Positions 1 to 11,041 of a stretch of DNA of 64,000 nt are shown piece by piece. Numbering within the stretch: position 1 is the stretch's first letter; each line of letters begins with the position of its first letter. The stretch spans positions 265,001-329,000 of the forward strand of contig WBZZ01002577.1 in NCBI GenBank assembly GCA_019918135.1, written 5' to 3'. The DNA comes from Paulinella micropora. Lineage: Eukaryota > Cercozoa > Imbricatea > Euglyphida > Paulinellidae. The translations under genes were made by a program, and so were the position numbers. A model generated the notes under the pieces. That model was not told the DNA's origin, made no database searches, and was given only the letters and a program-made list of their open reading frames with translations.

Positions 1-127
1 ATCTATCTATCTATCTGTCCATCTATCTATTTATCTGTCACGTATCCATCCACCTATCTATCTATCTATCTATCCAACTATCCAACTATACATCCATCCA
101 TCCATCCATCCATCCATCTATCAATCA

Positions 128-161
<34 letters not shown>

Positions 162-276
162 TTATCTATCTATCTATCACGTATCCATCCACCTATCCAC
201 CTGTCCATCAATCCATCAATCCATCATCCATCCATCCATCCATCCATCCATCTATCAATCTATCTATCTATCTATG

Positions 277-310
<34 letters not shown>

Positions 311-354
311 CCTACCTACCTACCTATCTATCTATATCTATATATCTATATCTA

Positions 355-406
<52 letters not shown>

Positions 407-460
407 ATGTATCCATCCACCTATCCATCCATCCATCCATCCACCCATCCACCCATCTAC

Positions 461-495
<35 letters not shown>

Positions 496-497
496 CC
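1..497. repeat. TATC/ATCC tetranucleotide microsatellite
   Basis: Almost pure TCTA/TATC repeats, interrupted by blocks of CCAT and by a recurring CACGTATCCATCCACCTATC-like motif (near 38 and 178, and as CATGTATCCATCCACC near 407). The long open frames across it are repeat artefacts. Repeats of this length point to a eukaryotic chromosome. Confidence 0.95.
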
Positions 498-896
498 TCA
501 TGCCTTTTCTCGTTTCTCTTGTACCTGGCTTCTCTTGTTTCTCTTGTTTGCGTTGCGATGCTCGCTCTCCCCACCGTCACACGGGCCGATGCATGCACAC
601 ATGTACACATTCACACAGAAGCAGACGCAGGCGCTCCTTGCTGTGGCGCTGTCTACTGTTCGTACGTCTGCTTGTTTTGTCTGCCTTGTCTAGTCGGGCA
701 GAACGGCCCTGATCGAGGCCGGGTATAACGGTCGCACTGACGTTACCATCGCGCTCTTTGCAGCGGGCGCAAACGTCCACGCCACAGACAGGGTAAACAG
801 TGGGGAAGGACAGTTGCATACTATGTGTGCACCTTTATGTATTCACATATGTATATTTGAATGTATGTGTATTTGTATGTGTCCACGTATAAGTAG
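497..896. other. Unique spacer, no convincing gene
   Basis: Mixed-composition sequence between two microsatellites. Short open frames exist on both strands but none shows recognisable protein character. I see nothing that can be named here. Confidence 0.5.
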
Positions 897-1066
<170 letters not shown>

Positions 1067-1192
1067 TGCTTCTCTGTCAATGGCTGATGCAAATCTGCAC
1101 ATGCGCCTCCATCGTCTCACCCGTGAGGGGAGTACGAAGAATTGACGATAAGCTCTAATGACAACCCCGCAAGGGCAGTTCCAACACTTCCA

Positions 1193-1259
1193 GACGGGCC
1201 GGTATGTTCAATGAAAATACTGGTCCAGACGGATCGGTATGTTCAATGAAAATACTGGT
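1193..1259. repeat. Short tandem duplication (about 34 bp, 2 units)
   Basis: The motif CGGTATGTTCAATGAAAATA followed by CTGGT occurs twice in tandem, directly beside the tRNA-like sequence. It may be part of the same SINE-type element. Confidence 0.8.
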
Positions 1260-1331
1260 GGCACCGACGGGAATCGAACTGGCGACAGGGCTCAGATGGT
1301 AGAACTTGACCACTGGGCTATCACGGTGTCC
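1259..1331 (-). repeat. tRNA-derived SINE-like sequence
   Basis: On the minus strand there is an A-box-like TAGCCCAGTGG (complement of 1310-1320) and a B-box/T-loop GTTCGATTC (complement of 1271-1279). The two ends, near 1324-1331 and 1259-1265, can pair as a damaged acceptor stem with one extra base, and the 3' end reads CGGTGCCA. The anticodon region does not fold well. This fits the tRNA-related head of a SINE better than a working tRNA. A TAA microsatellite follows immediately, as SINE tails often do. Confidence 0.55.
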
Positions 1332-1332
<1 letters not shown>

Positions 1333-1413
<81 letters not shown>

Positions 1414-1420
1414 CAACAAC

Positions 1421-1460
<40 letters not shown>

Positions 1461-1463
1461 GTA

Positions 1464-1544
<81 letters not shown>

Positions 1545-1577
1545 GTAATAATAATAATAGTAATAGTAATAATAGTA

Positions 1578-1619
<42 letters not shown>

Positions 1620-1634
1620 GTAATAATAATAGTA

Positions 1635-1720
<86 letters not shown>
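1333..1720. repeat. (TAA)n microsatellite, imperfect
   Basis: About 390 bp of TAA with scattered TAG and CAA variants. It ends at CTAGGGGCTGCGCCAACACC, which also borders the short TAA tract at 3807-3831, so this junction is part of a duplicated module. Confidence 0.95.
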
Positions 1721-3545
1721 TAGGGGCTGCGCCAACACCTGAAAGGATGGTTTTCGTGGCAACCCCCCCTCCCCCTTCCCCATCGAGAGGGTACGTTGAA
1801 TTGCAAACCAGGGTTCCCGGGGGGAGGGCCCCCCGGACCCCCCCTTCCCCGTCGAGAGGGTACGTTGAATTTCCAACCAGGGTTCCCGGGGGGGGGGGGG
1901 GGGCAGGTGGCACCTGGTGCGCGCAAGTGGCGTCAGAAAACCAGAAACGTATGGTTTGGGTGCCGCCCGGCACCATAATGCTTCTATTTTCGAAGAGAGC
2001 TCATCAGGTAGTACCGGGTACACCAAATATCAGCCTCTAACTCTCTCTGGTTTCCCCAAGTGGCACCTGGTGGCAAAAATACCTCAAAATTGGGTGTGGG
2101 TGCCACCCGCGACCACAATCGGTACGTACATACTCTATTTTTTGGTTTCCGGGGGGAGAGCCCCCCGGACCCCTCCTTTCCATTCGACAGGGTACGTTGA
2201 ATTGCCGGAGGCACCGGCAAGTGCCACCTGGTGGCAAAAATACAATAAAATTGGGGTGTGGGTGCCACCCACGACCATAAATGGTACGTACATACTCCAT
2301 TTTTGGGTTGTCGGGGGGAGAGCCCCCCGGACCCCCCCTTTCCATTCGACAGGGTACGTTCAATTGCCGGAGGCACCGGCAAGTGCCACCTGGTGGCAAA
2401 AATACCTGAAATTTGGGGTGTGGAAGCCACCCGCGACCACAATCGGTACATACATATGCTATTTTTGGGTGTTTGGGTTTCCGGGGGGAGAGCCCCCCGG
2501 ACCCCCCCTTTCCATTCGACAGGGTACATTCAATTGCCGGAGGCACCGGCAAGTGCCACCTGGTGGCAAAAATACCATAAACTTGGGGTGTGGGTGCCAC
2601 CCGCGACCACAATTGGTACATACATACTCTATTTTTGGGTTTCCGAGGGGAGAGCCCCCCGGACCCCCCCTTTCCATTCGACAGGCGTTGAATTGCCGGA
2701 GGCACCGGCAAGTGCCACCTGGTGGCAAAAATACCTGAAATTTGGGGTGTGGGTGCCACCCGCGACCACAATCGGTACGTACATAGGCTATTTTTAGGTT
2801 TCCGGGGGGAGAGCCCACCGGACCCCCCCCTTTCCATTCGACAGGGTACGTTGAATTGCCGGAGGCACCGGCAAGTGCCACCTGGTGGCAAAAATACCAT
2901 AAAATTGGGGTGTGGGTGCCACCCACGACCATAAATGGTACGTACATACTCCATTTTTGGGTTTCCGGGGGGAGAGCTTCCCGGGCCCACCCTTTCCATT
3001 CGACAGGGTACCTTCAATCGCCGGAGGCACCGGCAAGTGCCACCTGGTGGCAAGAATACCTAAAATTTGGGGGGTGTGTGCCACCCGCGACCACAATCGG
3101 TACGTACATACTCCATTTTTGGGTTGTCGGGGGGAGAGCCCTCCGGACCCCCCTTTCCATTCGACAGGGTACATTCAATTGCCGGAGGCACCGGCAAGTG
3201 CCACCTGGTGGCAAAAGTACCATAAAATTGGGGTGTGTGTGCCACCCGTGACCACAAATGGTACGTACATACACTATTTTTGGGTTTCCGGGGGGAGAGC
3301 CCCCCGGACCCCCCCTTTCCATTCGACAGGGTACGTTCAATTGCCGGAGGCACCGGCAAGGACTCCCAAAAAACAAGGCATTTTGGCATTCAGGTCACTC
3401 TTCAACGCAAATATTTGCGTGAATTCCAAAAAAACTACATCAGCATCAAGATCGAGTCTGGGGCTAGCCACCCTGCCAATATGAGCTCCCAACTCCTCCT
3501 GGTTCCCACAAACCATGATTTATTCCGATGGGGGGTGCAAAAAAA
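1721..3545. repeat. Satellite module 1 with about 163-bp tandem array
   Basis: A unique-looking head (1721-2045) leads into eight tandem units of about 163 bp (about 2045-3365). Each unit holds a GGTACGTACATA motif, a CCGGGGGGAGAGCCCCCCGG inverted repeat, TTCCATTCGACAGGGTACGT, and GGAGGCACCGGCAAGTGCC. Unit starts are near 2101, 2261, 2427, 2596, 2754, 2917, 3078 and 3240. The array ends in an AT-richer tail that contains GCAAATATTTGCGTGAATTC. The open frames across it are repeat artefacts. Confidence 0.93.
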
Positions 3546-3831
3546 GCCAAAAAAAACAAGGAAATTTGGCATTCAGGACACTGCCCTAACGCAAATATTT
3601 GCGTGAATTCCAAAAAAATCATATCAGCATCAAGACTGAGACTGGGGCTAACCACCCTGCAAATATGAGCTGCCAACTCCTCCTCGTTCCGACAAACCAT
3701 GATTTATTCCGACAGGGGTGCCGATTTGGGGGGCGTGGGTGGGGTACACAATTTTCATTTTCCCCCTTCCCCCCAACCCCCTTTCCCAAAACCTTTCAGG
3801 GATAATAGTAATAATAATAATAATAATAATA
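3546..3831. repeat. Second copy of the array tail plus short TAA tract
   Basis: Repeats the tail unit of the array (GCAAATATTTGCGTGAATTC again at about 3591), then a pyrimidine-rich stretch and a short TAA tract at 3807-3831. No gene seen. Confidence 0.8.
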
Positions 3832-5570
3832 ACTAGGGGCTGCGCCAACACCTGAAAAGATGGTTTTCGTTGCGCTTCGCGCAACCCCCCCCCCCCCCCC
3901 TACCCCCCTTCCCCATCGAGAGGGTACATTGAATTTCCAACCTGGTGTGCGCAAGTGGCGCCTGGTGGCGCAGAAAACCAGAAACGTATGGTTTGGGTGC
4001 CACCCGGCACCATAATTCTTCTTTTTTCGAAGAGAGCTCATCAGGTAGTACCGGGTACACCAAATATCAGCCTGTGACTCCCTCTGGTTTCCCCAAGTGG
4101 CACCTGGTGGCAAAAAACCTCAAAATTGGGGTGTGGGTGCCACCCGCGACCACAATTGGTACGTACATACTCTATTTTTTGGTTTCCGGGGGGAGAGCCC
4201 CCCGGACCCCCCTTTCCATTCGACAGGGTACGTTCAATTGCCGGAGGCACCGGCAAGTGCCACCTGGTGGCAAAAATACCTGAAATATGGGGTGTGGGTG
4301 CCACCCGCGACCACAATTGGTACGTACATACTCTATTTTGTGGTTCCCGGGGGGAGTGCCCCCCGGACCCCCCCTTTCCATTCGACAGGATACTTTCAAT
4401 TGCCGGAGGCACCGGCAAGTGCCACCTGGTGGCAAAAAACCTGAAATTTGGGGTGTGGGTGCCACCCGCGACCATAATTGGTACGTACATACTCTATTTT
4501 GTGGTTCCCGGGGGGAGAGCCCCCCGGACCCCCCCCCTTTCCATTCGACAGGGTACGTTCAATTGCCGGAGGCACCGGCAAGTGCCACCTGGTGGCAAAA
4601 AACCTGAAATTTGGGGTGTGTGTGCCACCCGCGACCACAATTGGTACGTACATACTCTATTTTGTGGTTCCCGGGGGAGAGCCCCCCGGACCCCCCCTTT
4701 CCATTCGACAGGGTACGTTCAATTGCCGGAGGCACCGGGAAGTGCCACCTGGTGGCAAAAAAACCTGAAATTCGGGGTGTGGTTGCCACCCGCGACCACA
4801 AACGGTACGTACATACTCTATTTTGTGGTTCCCGGGGGGAGAGCCCCCCGGACCCCCCTTTCCATTCGACAGGGTACTTTCAAATGCCGGAGGCACCGGC
4901 AAGTGCCACCTGGTTGCAAAAATATCTCAAAATTGGGGTGTGGGTGCCACCCGCGACCACAATTGGTACGTACATACTATATTTTTTTGTTCCCGGGGGG
5001 AGAGCCCCCCGGACCCCCCCTTTCCATTCGACAGGGTACGTTCAATTGCCGGAGGCACCGGCAAGTGCTACCTGGTGGCAAAAAACCTCAAAATTAGGGT
5101 GTGGGTGCCACCCGCGACCACAATTGGTATGTAGATACTCTATTTTTTGGTTCCCGGGGGGAGAGCTCCCCGGACCCCCCCTTTCCATTCGACAGGGTAC
5201 GTTCAATTGCCGGAGGCACCGGCAAGTGCCACCTGGTGGCAAAATACCTGAAATTTGAGGTGTGGGTGCCACCCGCGACCACAATTGGTACGTACATACT
5301 CTATTTTGTGGTTCCCGGGGGAGAGCCCCCCGGACCCCCCCTTTCCATTCGACAGAGTACGTTCAATTGCCGGAGGCACCGGCAAGTACTGCTAAAAAAC
5401 AAGGCACTTTTGCATTCAGGACACTCCCCTGAAGCAAATATTTGCGTGAATTCCAAAAAAATCATATCAGCATCAAGGTCGAGTCTGGGGCTAACCACCC
5501 TGCCAATATGAGCTCCCAACTCCTCGTTCCCACAAACCATGATTTATTCCGATGGGGGTGCAAAAAAATC
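3832..5570. repeat. Satellite module 2 with about 163-bp tandem array
   Basis: Near-complete duplicate of the module at 1721-3545: same head (CTAGGGGCTGCGCC), same array of eight units (starts near 4138, 4299, 4460, 4625, 4788, 4950, 5108, 5271) and same AT-rich tail. The array subtypes differ slightly (TTTTGTGGTTCCC versus TTTTTGGGTTTCC), so the copies have diverged or been homogenised separately. Confidence 0.93.
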
Positions 5571-5842
5571 TCATGCATTCTCACTTGTTCTTCAAGCGCA
5601 ACACGCGCAGAAGAACATGGTTGCTTGAGCTTCTGCAAACTACATATCGCGTGCATGAGCTCAGATCTCGTGGTTATGATTTCAAAGAATATAAGCACAG
5701 ATGCGACTACTGCGCAAGGAAATTTGTTTATCCTGGCCGCTTTAAGGCGCACGTTGAGCAGTGCACATCAGAAGCAGCAGACTTAGGTCTTAACATTGTA
5801 ATCAATCACACCACACAGTGGGAGCAGTGTGATTTTTTTTAA
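5552..5842 (+). CDS. Short C2HC zinc-finger ORF, probable gene fragment
   Basis: A 96-residue frame beginning with ATG just after the satellite tail. Near residues 52-70 it holds a Cys-X2-Cys ... His-X4-Cys pattern (HRCDYCARKF, then KAHVEQC), as in a C2H2-type finger with the last His replaced by Cys. The N-terminal part is basic. There is no second finger and no further domain. It could be an exon or the remnant of a zinc-finger gene or transposon. Its position between repeats makes an intact gene unlikely. Seen: the motif; inferred: the zinc-binding role. Confidence 0.4.
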   Translation: MGVQKNLMHSHLFFKRNTRRRTWLLELLQTTYRVHELRSRGYDFKEYKHRCDYCARKFVYPGRFKAHVEQCTSEAADLGLNIVINHTTQWEQCDFF

Positions 5843-5936
5843 TTAAGTTTAATATTAATTAATTAATAAATTAACTTCAAAATTTCAAAGTATTAATATT
5901 AATATTTCCGGGCCGGATGTTATTAATGAATTCAGA

Positions 5937-5973
<37 letters not shown>

Positions 5974-5983
5974 TATTATTATT

Positions 5984-6258
5984 ATTGCTGTTGACATTCA
6001 AGACAACAAAAAAAATTGATTTTTCTGTTTTGGTTGGAATTTCAGTTTTGGTTGGAATTTTGATTTTGGGTGAAAATTTGAATTTTTCAAATTAACTGCT
6101 ATATTCGTCCGCAAAATATCGTAAATTTTCGCGAAATGTTACCGTTAAATTTGAAAATTTGAATTTTTGTTACAAAAATGAAAAACTGTCACAAAAATGA
6201 AAATCTGACACAAAAATGAAAAACTAATTTTTGTTGTTGTCTTGAATGTCAACAGCAA

Positions 6259-6259
<1 letters not shown>
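5984..6259. mobile_element. MITE-like element with 26-bp terminal inverted repeats
   Basis: The left end at 5984-6009 (starting ATTGCTGTTGACATTCAAGA) is the exact reverse complement of the right end at 6234-6259. The 276-bp interior is AT-rich and non-coding, with repeated ACAAAAATGAAAA and TTTTGGTTGGAATTT motifs. Both ends sit in TTA repeats, so a TTA or TA target-site preference is possible. No transposase is present, so it would be non-autonomous. Confidence 0.75.
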
Positions 6260-6535
<276 letters not shown>

Positions 6536-6822
6536 CTCCTGCTGTAGGTGGTGATCATGTAGGACCACCACCCACGACGGGAGCAAAATTGTTGGCCAGT
6601 GAACAGCCCCACTGTTCGACTGACCGGTTTGTTTCAAAGAAAGCAATACGAAGTATATATCATTTTAAAAAAATTACCCGCACACTTGCACTTACGAGAT
6701 GACGCGGCTGCTGTTGCTACTGAAAGAAAGCCCGTCATCACTCTCCACCTCTTGCTTACCAGACCCGCGGCGCGCACGCTTAGCGGGGCTCTCACTCACC
6801 ACCTCAGCAGGCTGCACACCCT
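6536..6822 (-). other. Region just past the RPB1 fragment, with a possible alternative tail
   Basis: On the minus strand a frame offset from the RPB1 frame stays open from about 6860 to about 6710. It encodes a hydrophilic tail with a nuclear-localisation-like SPAKRARRGSGK and ends in TAA. It may be the real C-terminus of the truncated RPB1 product, reached by a small frameshift, or the remnant of another gene end. The rest is AT-rich with no feature seen. Confidence 0.35.
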
Positions 6823-9632
6823 CTACCTCCTTCTCACCGCTCGCACTACGACTGCGTTAAAGGGGATCTCTTCGATCGGGTTCAGCGTAATGCAAAGCCG
6901 CTGCGGCAGCAGCGCCTCCGGGTCCCCTAAACCCACGCGCTGCTCGTAGTAACGGGGGCGCACGCTCAGGCACGACGGCGTCTCGTAGTACAGCCCCCGC
7001 CTCGGCAACAGCACCGTAAACAGCCGCGTGCTCTGCGGCGACAGCGTCGGCTGCCTGTTGATCACCACCTTGCTGCCCTCCGCCAGGCTCATTTCCACCA
7101 CGTCGCCCTCCTCTATCCACGCAGAGTAAAAACCCTCCAGCTCTTCCAACCGGCACCCCTGCTCGTACAGCGCCGGGTCCAGCACGTCCCAGCTACGCTG
7201 AGCAGCCCCGCCACGCTGCCGAGAGGGCCCCCCCGGCGCCGCCGCCGCCGCCTGCCTCCTTGTCATCGACGTCGCCTGCTTATTCTTCTTCTTCTTCTTC
7301 TTCTTCCTCTTCCACAGCAGACCCACGCTGGGGTACACGTCCCCGTACACCAGGTCCGGGTTATGATCTAGCATTGCTGCCGCCTCCGAGTCACCCTCCG
7401 GGGACGCACGGGCCGTCCTCAGCCTTGCCTGCCATTCCTGCAACACCGCGCGCGCGCGCTGCACCCCGTCCACCGCCGCCCGCACCTCCGCCAGGTTGTG
7501 CGGCCCCACGTACACCCGCTCGTACAGGCTCCGCAACAAGTCTAGCCCCAGCACCACGTGACCCAGTGGCACCAGCGCGTTGCAGGTCAGCACACCACGC
7601 GCCGAGTGGTCTACGCGCTTCCCCAAACCATTCTTCCGGAACTCACCGTCCTTGCGGCTCAGCAGCTCGCTCAGGTTGCGCGACACCTGCGCCGTTTCCG
7701 CCGCCTGCGCGCCCCCCACGCCTCCCCCCTCGCCCCTCTCCCCCCCGCCCCGCCGGCAGAACAGGGCGCTCCAGGAACGGTACGCAGCCAACAGAGTCTG
7801 CTGGTATTCCAGCGCCAGCTTGTCCTCCCGGCACCGCCCAGCCATCAGCAACAGCTCCCCCGCCGACACACACAAACCCACCCGCTCCTGCTCCCACACG
7901 TACCTTACCTCCCACCCACAACGCAACAAGTCCACTGTCTGATTGATGTTGTCCACCAGGTCCCGCCCATAGTCTAGCAGCGCCTGGCGACCCTCCAGCG
8001 ACGCACGCACCACCGGCAGCAGCGAACGGCTCGGGGTCAGGCACGCGAACCGGAAGGCCCGGTACAGATCAGCCATCAGCCCCAGCTTCTCGGCCGGCAG
8101 GCCCTGCCGGGCCAGCAGCGTGCGCCAGTACATCGCCGGCACCGACGACGACGACGCAAACCCCCCTCCCACCGCACCGCCCGCCTCTCCGAACCATCCC
8201 ATCCCGTACTGCCCGTCGCTCGTCTGCTCCAGCGCCAGCTGGCTGAAGCTACACGCAAACGACATCCCCTGCTGCTCGCGCACAAACGGCTGTATCCCCC
8301 CGCAACCGCCGTGCTTCGCCGCACACTCCAGACAACTCCTCTTCTGACCCGCCGTCGCCGACAACACACACTTCACAACCAGCCCCCGCAGCTCGTCCGG
8401 GGGCAACATACGGCTACGCGGATCCTTCCGCAACTTGCGCACCGACAGCGGCTCCTCCAACGCCTCCTCCGACTCAACCCCCGCCGAACGCTCCCTGTCA
8501 CGCGCGCGCAGCTTACCCACCAAACCCTCCAGCGACGCCAACCTCCGCCCGCACGCCCGACGAGCCTCCTCCAGCGCAGGTGCCCGCTCACGCTGCGCCT
8601 GCTCCGCCGCGGGCAAGTCGCGCACAAAGCGCCGGGGGGGGCCCTCCACCCGCCGATTCACACCCAGAAACGCCAGACGCTGCAAGCGCTGCACCAGGCT
8701 CTCGTGCAGCGCCTGCTCGCGCACCCACAAGTGCACCGTCGCCGTCAGGTTATGCCCCACCAGCCCCAGCTGCAGCACCTCCAGCACCTGCTCACTCCGC
8801 ACCAGCAAACATTCCACCGCCCACGCCGACAAACGCCCCGCATCTCTCTTCTCCGCCGACACACGCTTAGACACACCCTCCCCGGCCCGCCGACACCCTG
8901 CATACGCCCGCCTACACAACGCCTGCCACAGCGCGGAGACGCACAACTCGCCGACAACTCCGCCACCGCCTCTCCCTCCAACAACACCTCGCGCGACAAC
9001 GCGTCCCAGCACGCCACGCGCGACAACAACTCACGCGGATACTCCTCCCCCCCGAACAGCTCCGCCGCCTGCTTCTTCAGCTCGCCCCCCACATCCCCCG
9101 CCGGCGTCTCGCCGCGCACAAACAGGCGCCGTCGCTGCTCCACTCCACTGATCACGCCCCACGACTCACGCACCACCTCCGCCTCCTCCTCCGTCAACAC
9201 CGATGCACCCCCCGGCGCACGCGCCGCCCACATCTTACCGCCCACGCGCGGCACACCCGTCTCCCACAAAAAAGCACCGCAATGCTTGCAGATCATCGTC
9301 AGCGCCTGGTGCACCACTCGCGAAAACTGAGGCAGCAAAAACGGCTCTGGAAACTCCAGGTGCGGCGAGTGACCCGGGCATTTCAGTAGGTTACCGCCAC
9401 ACAACTTGCACACCAGCGTGTGCGGATCCACCGACAAACTTGCATCTCCGTACGTAAACGACGAGTCTTGCGCACTGCCCCCCGACAGACAACCCGTCGA
9501 CACGTCCCGGATGTCCTGGTCTCGTGCCAGCTCCGCCTCCACCACCATACGCGAACCCGAGCTATGTCTCACTACCTCGCCATCACTGCACACCGCCGGC
9601 TGCCACGCTTGCCGCAGCTGCCCTAGCTCCAT
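6823..9632 (-). pseudogene. DNA-directed RNA polymerase largest subunit (RPB1-like), N-terminal half, frameshifted
   Basis: RPB1 forms the clamp and half of the active site of multisubunit RNA polymerase. The start chosen is the ATG at 9632 (MELGQLRQAW). In order: clamp-core zinc site (CKLCGG ... CPGH, then CKHCG) near residues 80-130; a second Cys cluster (CLECAAKHGGC) further on; the conserved GKRVDHSARGV; and NRQPTLSPQS, which leads into the active site. The frame ends at PFNA, exactly where the catalytic Asp-rich motif (consensus NADFDGDE) should follow; the aspartates and the whole C-terminal half are absent. A one-base frame change is needed near 8960 to join the two long open frames. 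Apart from that, it is uninterrupted over 2.8 kb. The sequence is divergent from cellular RPB1, as in large DNA viruses. As it stands it cannot be catalytic. Confidence 0.88.
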
Positions 9633-9639
9633 CTTCGCC

Positions 9640-9840
9640 TCCTCTTGGCTTCTTTTTCTGGACGCAAAAGAAACAGAACAGGAACGAGCGAAAGGGAGAG
9701 GAGGGAGGGAGGGAAAGAGGGAAAGAGGGAAAGAGGGAAAGAGGGAGGGGAAGGGAGGCAGAAACCGGGGGGGGGGGGGGGGAAGGGAGAGAGGGAGGGG
9801 GGGGGGAGGGGCAAACAAGAAATTTGAATTTAATTAAAAA
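9640..9840. other. Purine-rich tract upstream of RPB1
   Basis: GGGAAAGAGGGAAAGAGGGA-type repeats followed by long G runs, lying between the RPB1 start and the next gene. Open frames across it are compositional artefacts. It belongs to the same polypurine/polypyrimidine sequence class that precedes many genes in this window. Confidence 0.7.
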
Positions 9841-9882
9841 CCTTTCCACCGACAAGGCCTGCTACTGCTAGTACCAGTACTA

Positions 9883-10740
9883 CTAGGCTGCCACTGTGAT
9901 GAAAACTTTGCTGCGGTCCTGTTTGTTGGTGCCTACCAACACAAAGTACGTTTGGTCGGCCGTCGGGTTGGTCGGCAGGTCCGGCAGAGCGTCTTCGCTC
10001 TCCTCTTCTTCCCCCTCGGCAGTCATGTACGTGCTCCCTTCTAAAGCATGTACCCTGACCGTGCTGTTTTGCAGCCAATCCATGCTGTAGCTATAGCTTT
10101 CGCCCAGGCGCTCACTGACCTGTTTGTACAGCGTATTCGACAAGGAAAACGCGCTCGAAGTGCAGTACAGCTTGTAACGGACTATGTTGCGGTAGTGAAT
10201 CAACGGCACGGGCAGCAGCACCACTAAAGGAAACTGCAGCAGCCGGGGCGTCTTCCAGTCACGGTCTACGCGCCACAGACGCAGCTCCTCCTCGGCCTCC
10301 GTGATGGCAGCGCGCAGCACCGGCGACAGGGCCGACAAGCAACTGTACCCAAACTCGCCGCACCCCTTGCTCGGGTCAAAAAACTTCTTCACATCCCACG
10401 CCCCCCCGCCCAGGCTTTCTGCCTCGTTTGTTGGATTCCACCAGCTAGAGCGCTGCATCGCGTGGTAACCCTCGCGGCGTCTGCTCGTAATCAAATACAC
10501 CAAAGAATCCACAAACGAAATATAAGACAGCGCAAGCTGCCGGTGTTTGCTTTCGCTCCGCAGCCTGTTCAGTAACCATTCAATCTTGGCCGGCGGCCGT
10601 GCCCGCCTGTCTCCCCCCGACGACGACGACGAAGAAGAAGAAGAAGAAGAAGAAGACGACGACGACGAAGCAGGAGGCGTGCCGGCCCCTGCCGAACCCC
10701 GCGGCCTACTACTAGCGCCCAGACCCAGCACGTGATCCAT
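9883..10740 (-). CDS. Hypothetical 285-residue protein with poly-Ser segment
   Basis: An intact ATG-to-stop frame upstream of, and parallel to, the RPB1 fragment. Residues 1-50 are low-complexity, with a run of about 17 serines encoded by imperfect GAC/GAA repeats. Residues 50-230 look like a folded domain with hydrophobic stretches (FPLVVLLPVPLIHY near 170-185) but no clear membrane anchor. An acidic patch (GEEEESED) lies near residue 242. I recognise no family. The good length and protein-like composition support a real gene. A role next to RPB1 in transcription would be pure guesswork. Confidence 0.65.
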   Translation of the reverse strand: MDHVLGLGASSRPRGSAGAGTPPASSSSSSSSSSSSSSSSSGGDRRARPPAKIEWLLNRLRSESKHRQLALSYISFVDSLVYLITSRRREGYHAMQRSSWWNPTNEAESLGGGAWDVKKFFDPSKGCGEFGYSCLSALSPVLRAAITEAEEELRLWRVDRDWKTPRLLQFPLVVLLPVPLIHYRNIVRYKLYCTSSAFSLSNTLYKQVSERLGESYSYSMDWLQNSTVRVHALEGSTYMTAEGEEEESEDALPDLPTNPTADQTYFVLVGTNKQDRSKVFITVAA

Positions 10741-10789
10741 CTTGCGGGATCTACGACAAGGGAAGAAGCCCCTTTGGATTAAAATCGGG

Positions 10790-10990
10790 GGGGGGGGGGG
10801 AAGGGGACCTCTCCCCCCCCCCCCCCCTCCCCCCGCCCCGCCCTCTTCCCCCTCCCCTTCCCCCCTCCCCTCTCTCCCTCTTCCCCCCCCCCCCCCCCCG
10901 CCCTTCTCCTTTCCTCGAGGAACAAGAGAACCCTTTAAATCCGTCCCCCCTTCCCCCCCCCCCTCCCCCCCTCCTCCCCGCCCCCGAGCT
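10790..10990. repeat. Poly-G/poly-C tracts
   Basis: Runs of up to 18 C separated by short T-containing spacers. They lie between two divergent genes and keep reading frames open artificially. They might act as promoters of the divergent pair; nothing in the sequence proves that. Confidence 0.75.
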
Positions 10991-11041
10991 ACAACATGTA
11001 CCAGCTACCTCTGCTCGCCCAAACCCTCCTTGACGACGACG

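Noticed and set aside
1259..1331. Functional tRNA gene
   Set aside because: Acceptor stem has an extra base and the anticodon arm does not form; better read as SINE-like.
1917..5258. Open frames up to 338 residues with PPDPPFPFD-type repeats on both strands
   Set aside because: They follow the 163-bp satellite period on both strands and show no codon bias; tandem non-coding repeats of a length lacking stops explain them.
2045..5400. CRISPR array
   Set aside because: Units are 163 bp, tandem without unique spacers; this is a satellite.
6854..6875. Intein inserted at the RPB1 active site
   Set aside because: The residues after PFNA begin with Val and not Cys/Ser/Thr, and no intein blocks follow; only truncation or an intron remains possible.
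7260..9457. Plus-strand Arg/Pro/Ser-rich frames of up to 339 residues
   Set aside because: Antisense shadows of the GC-rich RPB1 gene; no motifs.
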